64,000 nucleotides of DNA from Plutella xylostella (taxonomy: Eukaryota; Arthropoda; Insecta; Lepidoptera; Plutellidae): NCBI RefSeq assembly GCF_932276165.1, contig NC_063984.1, positions 3,417,501-3,481,500 on the forward strand. The letters are read 5' to 3'. Made by a program: the position numbers and the translations under genes. This document shows, piece by piece, positions 57,201-64,000 of this stretch; positions within the stretch are counted from its first letter, which is position 1, and each line of letters begins with the position of its first letter. The notes beneath the pieces were generated by a model that made no database searches, was not told the origin of the DNA, and worked only from the letters and a program-made list of their open reading frames with translations.

Positions 57201-58984
57201 CTCAAATAAATGCGTTTAACGAACTAAAAGCTAAGCTAGTAAGTAGGCCTGTATTAGCTCTTTATGATCCAGATGCGGAGATAGAAATTCATACCGATGC
57301 CAGTAAAATTGGTATCGGTGCAATATTATTACAGCGTAATAGGACGACAGGGACTTTCCAACCCATAGCGTACTTTAGCCGCCAAACAAGCGCCGAAGAA
57401 AGTAAAATGCATTCGTACGAACTAGAAACTTTGGCGGTGATAAGTGCATTGACACGGTTTAGGGTTTATGTGTTAGGTAAAACTTTCAGAGTTGTTACTG
57501 ATTGCGCAGCAATTCGAAGTACTATGACGAAACGCGACTTAGTTCCGAGAGTGGCTAGATGGTACATATTGATGCAGGAGTACGATTTTGTAGTGGAACA
57601 TCGCGATGGCAACAAAATGAGCCACGTTGACGCTCTCTCTCGCAACCCAATTGAAACAGATGTAATAACAGAATCTAAGGTTATAGACGTTTTAAAAATT
57701 GATGATGACGCTTGGCTTCAAACAGTTCAAGAGCAAGATTCAGAGTTACAACGTATCATTAATATTTTAAATGACCCAGAAACTAAAGACATCGTCGATA
57801 TTCATAGCAATTATACGATAAAGAATGGTCGTTTGTATAGAGTAATTACTGACAGAAATGGTGAAACTAATTTGAAGTGGGTAGTGCCTAAATCGGTGCG
57901 ATGGCAAATAGTTCGCATGAATCACGACGACGTTGGTCATTTTGGGTTTGACAAAACGTACAGTAAAATAAGTCAGGTATATTGGTTCAAAAAAATGAGG
58001 CGCTTTATAAAGAAATATTGTGAGTCATGCCTCAACTGTGCTCATAATAAATTGCCTACAGGTTCTAAACAGGGATTTCTACACCCAATACCCAAAGTAT
58101 CTAAGCCCTTTGATACTCTTCACACTGATCATTGTGGTCCTTTTCCCATGAGCAAGAAAAAGAACGTGCATATCTTAGTTATCATTGACGCATTTACTAA
58201 GTTCATTTTCATAATACCTGTGAAAAATTTGAAGAGTAGTACTACGGTTCAAGTATTCAATGAATATTTCTCAATATTTGGAGTGCCAAGACGCGTTATA
58301 TCGGACAGAGGTACAAGTTTTACTAGCAAAGAATTCGAAGATTTTCTGTTAGAAAAGGGCGTAAAGCATGTTCTAAATGCTGTAGCCTCCCCAAGGGCTA
58401 ACGGACAGTGCGAACGGTATAACCGCACCATTATTGATGCATTGACATCCGCGATCCACGGTAAAGCTGAAAACTTATGGGACACGGCTATACCACAAGT
58501 GCAATGGTCAATTAATAATACAATTAATAAAGGAACAGGGCATACTCCATCTGAAATGCTTTTCGGCGTTCAGACAACTGGTGTTTCGGACGGAATCATG
58601 AATGAAATAGTTTCCGAGATTCATGAGCCTGTAGATCGTGCTGAAGTTTACGATGACGCTACGGTTAGAATAGCTTCAAATCAAGAAAAGCAAAAAGAAT
58701 ATTTTGACAAGAAACGCAAAATTGCCACGCGATATAAAATAGGTGATTTAGTTCGGGTGGAAAAAGAGATACGCACAGAGGTTGGTCATAGTAGAAAACT
58801 ACTGCCTAAATGTGTAGGGCCATATAGGATTTCAAAGGTGCTAGACAATGACAGGTATGAGATTGAAGACACCCCAATAACAAAAAAGGAGGGTTGCAAA
58901 ATTTACAGAGCTACATATGCAGTCGATAAATTGTATCCCTGGCTTGTTTTCAGTAACGACGTCATATCAAGTGATTCAGAGTAA
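54287..58984 (+). CDS. Gag-Pol polyprotein of Ty3/gypsy element
   Basis: 1565 codons in a single frame, with no frameshift between gag and pol. The N-terminus is Ser/Arg/Lys-rich, followed by Gln/Pro repeats and a gag capsid region (WINKVNECAQIY, HYALPKLNGLAKKWYQ). Two zinc knuckles follow: CFNCNEIGHISLKC (about 350) and CSLCFKFGHITKDC (about 370). The protease site reads YVDLGSKCSII (about 434), with Leu in place of the usual Thr/Ser after Asp. The reverse transcriptase has RMPFGLANAPSVFQRTM and YMDDLLVVS (about 855). RNase H has IHTDASKIGIGAILLQ (about 1000). The integrase has an HHCC zinc finger (HFGFDKTYSKI, CESCLNC) and a DDE core (HTDHCGPF, ISDRGTSFTS, ANGQCERYNR). All catalytic acids that I can check are present. 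Confidence 0.95.
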   Translation: MGKTKKSQRRKRSESSSTESVSSDDSNVRRRSKHSKRRRYNRKHRRESSSRTGSDSHSCCAARSQNREIAQTPPLPTQLPVNLQTQVHLPEQMPTQVHVPEQLPAQVPTILQPLLPVQPNNNSTQTSMAMSNQQQFANPNFWAQNNFPVAFSVVPEFDPSDNSQTVENWINKVNECAQIYSWNDRQICHYALPKLNGLAKKWYQGLPSVLFTWAEWTQKLKLAFPSNENYGDLLAAMLKYRCRFNQSLEHYYYDKMTLINKCEISGAKAVGCLIHGIDDKFVRMGAGASMFTEPEQVLNYLRTVSQSEANAQTRGRNTGQSRQPYRPQVDQSRNNQDSTYNYNTGQTVRCFNCNEIGHISLKCNKPIKKCSLCFKFGHITKDCRRNSSSTSQETNKGPTRMENNQTVLCIGDSDSGNRKFYKNVKVDDTELQGYVDLGSKCSIIRESDAMKVTSSKWVTTDLPILHGFGNSSVKPLGKFKANIELDSVRAETEILIVQDHYLHTQILIGQSFTEKPNIIVLKTTNELLFMNSPETNEAKDKIKLTALEDILIPSGFTVPVDVSTDDDHQGALYVEYSHRHLPNNEYLILPGIYNFDGGRGYIMISNLSPNVLNIQKSNLLARGYKYNEFKSEYIGNITEGQACEPLPLDDITISADVPEENRQQLKNLLDKYRDCFAMNLSEIGKTNLSEMTITLTDERPVVYNPYRMSQIEKQELNRIIDDLLSNGIIRESTSPYSSPVILVNKKNGEKRLCIDYRALNRKTLKDKYPLPRIEDQLDSLGGNKYFTNLDLFSGYYQVPMSESSKSLTAFITPDGLYEFERMPFGLANAPSVFQRTMNRLLKGPGNMRSNMAIAYMDDLLVVSKTFQEGLVKLEQVLQLLRSANLTLNLKKCNFFQTNINYLGYEISAEGIRPNLTKIEAVAQFPTPTNVHEVRQFVGLTSYFRRFIQNYSVIAKPLTVLTKKNVAWHFGEPQINAFNELKAKLVSRPVLALYDPDAEIEIHTDASKIGIGAILLQRNRTTGTFQPIAYFSRQTSAEESKMHSYELETLAVISALTRFRVYVLGKTFRVVTDCAAIRSTMTKRDLVPRVARWYILMQEYDFVVEHRDGNKMSHVDALSRNPIETDVITESKVIDVLKIDDDAWLQTVQEQDSELQRIINILNDPETKDIVDIHSNYTIKNGRLYRVITDRNGETNLKWVVPKSVRWQIVRMNHDDVGHFGFDKTYSKISQVYWFKKMRRFIKKYCESCLNCAHNKLPTGSKQGFLHPIPKVSKPFDTLHTDHCGPFPMSKKKNVHILVIIDAFTKFIFIIPVKNLKSSTTVQVFNEYFSIFGVPRRVISDRGTSFTSKEFEDFLLEKGVKHVLNAVASPRANGQCERYNRTIIDALTSAIHGKAENLWDTAIPQVQWSINNTINKGTGHTPSEMLFGVQTTGVSDGIMNEIVSEIHEPVDRAEVYDDATVRIASNQEKQKEYFDKKRKIATRYKIGDLVRVEKEIRTEVGHSRKLLPKCVGPYRISKVLDNDRYEIEDTPITKKEGCKIYRATYAVDKLYPWLVFSNDVISSDSE

Positions 58985-59453
58985 AACATGTATTACTTAT
59001 ATAACAATAATTATATTAATGTTGTATATAAAATTATACCTAAATATATAATATAAGATAATGTGAATAAATATGTAAATATATAACATAGTATCATAGT
59101 AATTTATTCCTCTACCTACTTTTATCATGTTTTTAATTGTCGTGTTGTATGATGGTACTTAAATAATTGTAAACAACCCATAAAACAAATGTAAGTATTT
59201 TAGTATTTATGAAAGATGATTGATGATGATAATATGTTATGATTAAAAATGTGACGATAAATTGTGTGTTAAAATGCAAAAATCTTTGTTATGTGGAATA
59301 ATGGTTAAGAGAAAAAGTAACAATTTTGTGATTGTATATATATAGAGCTTATAATTATGTCAAGCGTAATGTTAGCCAAAGAGAAGATTTATGAGCGAAA
59401 CCTAAGATGAACAGTGATACCTACTTTGTTATATGGAGATAATTATAAATCAA
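58985..59453 (+). other. 3' untranslated part of the LTR element
   Basis: AT-rich sequence after the gag-pol stop with no open frame for an envelope protein. It leads into the minisatellite. Confidence 0.6.
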
Positions 59454-59925
59454 GTGAGTCGTCATTGGCTGCCTTTGAACGACATAAGTTTACAAAAGTG
59501 AGTCGTCATTGATAAGAGTCTTTGAGCGACATTAGTTAATAAGAGTGAGTCGTCATCGACAAGAGTCTTTGAGCGACATTAGTTAATAAAAGTGAGTCGT
59601 CATTGACAAGAGTCTTTGAGCGACATTAGTTAATAAGAGTGAGTCGTCATTGACAAGAGTCTTTGAGCGACATTAGTTAATAAGAGTGAGTCGTCATTGA
59701 CAAGAGTCTTTGAGCGACATTAGTTAACAAGAGTGAGTCGTCATTGACAAGATTCTTTGAGCGACATTAGTTAATAAGAGTGAGTCGTCATTGACAAGAG
59801 TCTTTGAGCGACATTAGTTAATAAGAGTGAGTCGTCACTGACAAGAGTCTTTGAGCGACATTAGTTCATAAGAGTGAGACATCTATGAAGAGAGAGTCTT
59901 TGAGCAACGTTTCAAAGTGTGAATC
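59454..59925 (+). repeat. 47-bp minisatellite inside the LTR element
   Basis: About ten head-to-tail copies of a 47-base unit with GTGAGTCGTCATTGACAAGA, GTCTTTGAGCGACATTAG and TTAATAA. Central copies are almost identical; the first and last are diverged. It lies between the gag-pol stop and the 3' LTR. GAGTCGTCATTGAC and its partner GTCTTTGAGCGACATT are present in each unit. There are no spacers of unique sequence, so it is not a CRISPR. Confidence 0.9.
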
Positions 59926-60291
59926 GGTAAAAATTGTAAAAGTAAGCTGATGTACAAAATAATGCCATTAAATGCGGATTAATGTACATAAATTTATAAA
60001 ATCTTTTAAGGTATAATCATAAAAATCTAAGCAAGAATGTTTTGTTATAGTGATGGTTAACAATTGTTACAAAAAATATGTGATTATTATTTGTGATGTA
60101 TGTATATTTATAAAAACTCTATAATACATTTGCATATTTTTAAAAAAAATCAATGTTAATGTGATATTATGTTTCAGTTTTCTGATAAGAAATTATTATT
60201 GTTATGATGATTGAGATTTGTACAATATGTTAATCTGTAATTTCTTTTAATTTTTGGCGCGGGGACGCGTCCAGAGTCAGGATTAGCCGAA

Positions 60292-60511
60292 TGTTAGCCA
60301 AATTTTATACTAGTGGGAATTTATTTTTCATGGTCTGGCAACTCAAAAATATAAAAGTTGGTCGGGTAGTTGGGTTTATTAAAAAATATAATATGGCGAA
60401 TTTTCTCTCGGCAACGGAACGATTCGGCTGGTCTTGATTCTGTTGTCTGGTACTTAACTACGATAAGAAGACATTAATAAATAGTGATCCAGAGAAAGGT
60501 GTTTTCTTACA
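60292..60511 (+). repeat. 3' LTR, 220 bp
   Basis: TGTTAGCCAAATTTTATAC to GGTGTTTTCTTACA, followed by the target duplication CTTG. Differs from the 5' LTR only at position 7, as far as I can see. Confidence 0.93.
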
Positions 60512-60515
60512 CTTG

Positions 60516-61517
60516 GCAGTGCTCGCTCGAAGGTGTTTTGCTAAGCTAGAGTAACCCAACAGAGCACTCACTCTCGTTTAGGCAACGAGCTGTGCCTCCG
60601 CCACTTCAGCTAAACCTAGTTTAAACCAGCGGGATAACCGCTCCAAGTTTAACGCACGTTCTACTCTACATTACCTTGCATTTATATTTATTATATGTTA
60701 TGACTGCCTTCAGTCCAGTCCATAAAGGATTATATGAATTAGTTGATCATCAGATTAATAGCAATTATCTAGACACGTCAACCGTATGATATCCATTTCA
60801 CATGGCGCATGGCGAATAGGTATAGGTACTGTGTGCAAATGACATGATCCTGAAAAATCAAACCACATGGTGCAAAGTGAGAGTAGGTAGGTATATTTCT
60901 TTGGGTTTTTTTTCAGTACTTTTTTTGTACCTATATATTTTTTATCGGGAGGTCGTCAATTACGACTATGGAACATGATAGGCCCTATGACTTCAACTGG
61001 TCGAAACGTAAGTAATAAGAAGCTCCGCAAATATATAGGAAAACACAAACAAACCTCAGAAGTAAATACCGAAAAATATGAGAAAATTCTTTTATCCGCC
61101 ATAAAAAGATGAAATATGCGTTATCTTTATGACGGACGCTACGTTACACATTCCATAAAACATAAATATTTTACTACACAGAAAAGAAAATCTCGTTATT
61201 CCACTCCAATTATGCTCGAGTAAAACATTTATTCGCAAAGCTGATTAAAAAAGCAACACAGGGCATATTTTACAATTGAAATCTGTTGGGTTTTAATAAG
61301 AGGATGGATGCTTGAGAGACTTTGTTAGGCCAAAAGAGAATCCTCGGAGACTCTCAAAGGCCGAGAGGCAATATATTTCTGAGAGAAGTCCGAATCGACA
61401 AGCATAAAAAGTGATAATTAGAGACAATAGTTATTTTGATATTTTTAATTTAGGAAAAAAACGCTTTTGTAAGCAAAGAAAACATTCATCTGATACAATG
61501 TACCTTTGTAAACTTAC
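60516..61517. other. no gene seen
   Basis: Host flank of the LTR element. GTGCTCGCTCGAAGG...TAGAGTAACCC near 60522-60558 resembles the repeat family at 2.3 and 44.3 kb. The rest is AT-rich without features. Confidence 0.4.
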
Positions 61518-61758
61518 CTTGTACGGGAGGAGCTCATGACCGCTACCGACGCTGCAGTATCGGTGGCCCAGTTGTGTGGATGTATAGTTATTATTTAGCA
61601 AATAACTATTCCGATTCTGAATTAAATAAAACAATCGCTTTATGAAAAGCATCCGTTCGTCCCGTAGCGTTTGTTGCCGCTTTGTAAATAAAATAACAGT
61701 GTTTTGCAATTCTTTGACGGTGCTGCCAATAAATTGTAAATGTGACTCCAGCGGGCCA
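61518..61758 (-). other. putative internal exon, minus strand
   Basis: Bounded on the minus strand by a strong acceptor, AATTATTCTTCAG (ending at 61759), and a consensus donor, TACAAG/GTAAGTTTAC (61518/61517). One frame is open throughout (with SHLQFIGSTVKELQNTVILF) but does not match the phase of the upstream candidate exon. The phase-matched frame stops after about 44 codons. No known domain. Could be a UTR, a non-coding RNA exon, or chance. Confidence 0.3.
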
Positions 61759-62658
61759 CTGAAGAATAATTGCATTTTATTATACTACGGCCACTAGATA
61801 CGGGGAATGGAAATAAAATATGAGTTTTTGCTTTTGATTGGCGATATTTATGTATGTACACTTTTCACAATATAATAAACCTACCTACTTACCTATAATA
61901 AAACATCCGTTGGCTTCGTAGCTGAAAACCTTAAGATTGAAGTTGAAATTTGGTGGAGCTAGTATTCTATTAAACATTTCCCATTGGTCTTGGTACTATG
62001 GAAACCCATGTAATAAATATGATAATATTGTGAACTTCATAAATTATTATTTAATTATGTACTTACCTATTATTTTTTGTAAAAAATGTAAGTGGTGACA
62101 AACAAGAATAGAGAAAGGCTTGCGGGCTGCAAAATATTCAATTTCCAGCCTTAACCTCAATGATTTAATGAATAAAACATTTACACCTACAGTGAAAGGT
62201 ATCCGCAACTTCGGTTACAAAATACGGGAACATCCAATATCTGTGAATAAATGGGTGCCCTCTTAAAATATTTAGGTAGTTAGTTACTTTAGGGTGAGAT
62301 TGCCATATTTCATCGTCCATATTTGGTATCATAATTTTATTATTGTTCTTAGTTTTATAGATGCATATTTTATTTTACTTGGTAAATAAATGAAATATAA
62401 GAAGATAAGTACCTCATATAAATTTTGGTTAGGGGAGACACACTGATATTATGTCATGTTTCATTATAATAGCTACATAACTGTTTACTTAGTAATCGAA
62501 ATTAGATAGTTAATTAATTCAGCTCATTATTCTGTACAGTTCAAGCGTATAACAGGACTATATCTATGGTAATTTGCAATGATGATCATCCTTGCTGTTG
62601 CTGGGTTAGAATACGCCTAATTTAGTACTCACAAGTGGGTAAGTACTTTATATAGCAA
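61759..62658. other. no gene seen
   Basis: AT-rich; if the two putative exons belong together, this is intron. Confidence 0.4.
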
Positions 62659-62799
62659 CTAGCTGTTCCCGTGAGATTTATCGGTTCAGGCGTTTTGACG
62701 TGAAGAAGTTTTGACGCGAGTAACAAACATATTTACATATTCACACACACACACACACATACTCTCAAACTTACGCCTTTATACCTAATATTAGTAGGA
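62659..62799 (-). mobile_element. short Helitron, 141 bp
   Basis: On the minus strand it starts TCCTACTAATATTAGG and ends GGGAACAGCTAG. It lies between A (62658) and T (62800). Shares both ends with the 229-bp copy at 44.4 kb; the interior has a CA microsatellite (62743-62759) in place of GACA. Confidence 0.75.
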
Positions 62800-62967
62800 T
62801 TATTTTAGTTTCGAAATCTTGTAAGTATACGATGGGGGAGGGGGTTTTAATAATATTGTCTGAGATGGTTAGAAAGTGTTAAAAAATATGCAAAATGGAA
62901 TTCAATAATTTATTTATAATGTAAGCTCTAGCACTAGTATTAAACGCAGTAACAGGCAGTAACTTAC

Positions 62968-62997
62968 CCGGTGTGCCGTGCGTCTGGCGTCAGCCAT
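62968..62997 (-). other. putative first coding exon, minus strand
   Basis: ATG at 62997 in a good context (TTGTTATGGCTG) gives MADARRTAHR and runs into a consensus donor, CACCGG/GTAAGTTAC. The sequence just upstream (62998-63120) is GC-rich, with GGGGCGG and GGGCGGGAGCC on the minus strand, as expected for a promoter. No protein family can be assigned from ten residues. Confidence 0.35.
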
Positions 62998-64000
62998 AAC
63001 AAATTGTGTCACCGTTATTCAAACCAGATGAAGTAATGGAGTTAGGCTGAGCCGCCCCGCGTTATCCAATCTACTGCCGGCACTCGGATATTGCAATTGC
63101 ACCGGCTCCCGCCCACTGCGCCTTTCATTTTGTTTCATATCTCAAAATCTGTGTTGCTATATGTCGGTTTCTGTTTCAGAGAACAGTGTTTGATGGTCAT
63201 AATGTACAGATTCAGGGTGTCGCAAAAGTGGTTTACTATTAAGCCTAAAGGGGTGACTCTGGGGGTCATTCTAACCAAACAAAGTATGTAAAGTACTAAA
63301 ATGGATATCCTCCTCCTAACGTCAGTCATTTAAAAACAAAACTAACAGCTACTTCACGTGCTACCAGTTAAGACTATAATAATTATTATTATTATGATTC
63401 TCTTTAATCGGAAAAGTTATTTTTCCTGGCAACACTGACATAAATTCGCTGGGTGCAATACCGCTTCACGTTTATAAAGCAATTTTCAAGCTTGCATTTT
63501 GGAGGCGGGAGTAGTGAAACGCTGATGTTTATTTTCAGCTGCACATTTCATACGGTTGCAATGTTAGATGGAATGAGCAAACATAGCGATAGAGTTGTAA
63601 TTGACAGGATGAAGGATTTAATTATTGTTCCACAATAGATATCTTTTGCCGATTTACAGAAAGGAACATTAAGCTAACGTCACGTACTTAGGTATATACT
63701 TACGTACATAATTTATTTGTGCCGACATATTTTCTAACTATTTACCTTATACACAGGTAAGTAAGTGCTCAGTTTATCAAGGAACAATACCAAAGTTAAG
63801 TCGGTATGATTACATTATGTTAAGACTATTTCAACAAGCAGTAACTTCAGAACTTTAGAGAAACCAACGGCGAGGGATGTTTCTTTAAACACAGCGCAGG
63901 AATATTAAATATTCATCACTTCATTCCAGGGTTTCTTTGCCTGTAAATAGTTGATGAGGGCAAGTCGTGGTCTATTGACTTAAGTATGAACGTAGGTACT
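62998..64000. other. GC-rich block then intergenic DNA
   Basis: 62998-63120 is GC-richer and may be a minus-strand promoter. GGGTGTCGCAAAAGTGGTTT at 63214 resembles a mariner-type terminus, but I see no partner. Otherwise no feature. Confidence 0.4.

Larger units (their letters stand above)
53277..60511 (+). mobile_element. full-length Ty3/gypsy LTR retrotransposon, 7.2 kb
   Basis: Two 220-bp LTRs (53277-53496, 60292-60511), 4-bp target duplication CTTG (53273-53276, 60512-60515), one intact gag-pol frame, no env. The LTRs start TGTTAG, end CTTACA and differ at a single base that I can see (A at 53283, C at 60298). No TGG-starting primer-binding site is obvious after the 5' LTR (AGTCGGAAGCGAGAC follows), nor a clean polypurine tract before the 3' LTR. 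A recent and possibly still competent insertion. Confidence 0.95.

Noticed and set aside
59454..59925. CRISPR-like array
   Set aside because: Units are contiguous with no unique spacers, in a eukaryotic LTR element; it is a minisatellite.
58985..60291. Possible envelope gene after pol
   Set aside because: No open frame of useful length; the region is AT-rich and holds the minisatellite.

Overview
This is a 64-kb piece of an insect nuclear genome, almost certainly a moth or butterfly. The genes are split by GT-AG introns, the intergenic DNA is AT-rich, and it is full of repeat families I recognise as typical of Lepidoptera: a tRNA-derived SINE, short Helitrons with CTAG ends, an element bounded by GGGTTCCGTAG/CTACGGAACCC, and LINE 3' ends. 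I cannot name the species.

Region by region. 1-4.3 kb is intergenic and holds a 200-bp palindrome and an old repeat. 4.3-7.8 kb carries a CSRNP/AXUD1-type nuclear protein whose whole coding region lies in one exon. 9.0-17.2 kb (minus) is the FAN/NSMAF gene (GRAM-BEACH-WD40) in at least 12 coding exons. It is followed by a compact housekeeping cluster: an HSF-type (HSFY-like) gene (+), proteasome alpha-4/PSMA7 (-), CCDC43 (+), the RCC1-repeat gene SERGEF (-) and a zeste-like Myb/SANT gene (+). Neighbours alternate in strand, so they share divergent promoters or end tail to tail. In the SERGEF/zeste-like divergent promoter sits a 5.3-kb RNase H-bearing LINE with a perfect 13-bp target duplication.

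From 33 kb to the end the window is almost entirely transposable elements, often nested. These include a palindromic fold-back split by an element with an 8-bp target duplication, a pogo-like non-autonomous element, a MITE carrying a broken first transposase exon, a Helitron caught inside an older repeat, a truncated jockey-type LINE, a 2.6-kb mariner-like fold-back with a Harbinger-like element in one arm, and a nearly pristine 7.2-kb Ty3/gypsy retrotransposon with 220-bp LTRs. The last 3.5 kb has only a tentative minus-strand exon pair.

The host genes do not form a pathway; what links them is their packing, with short shared promoters and convergent ends, and a TTGACA/TGTCAA motif that recurs near their starts. 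I found no CRISPR array, operon or clearly new enzymatic system. The most unusual structures are the degenerate exon triplication in NSMAF, the nested fold-backs, and the Helitron with its empty-site partner.
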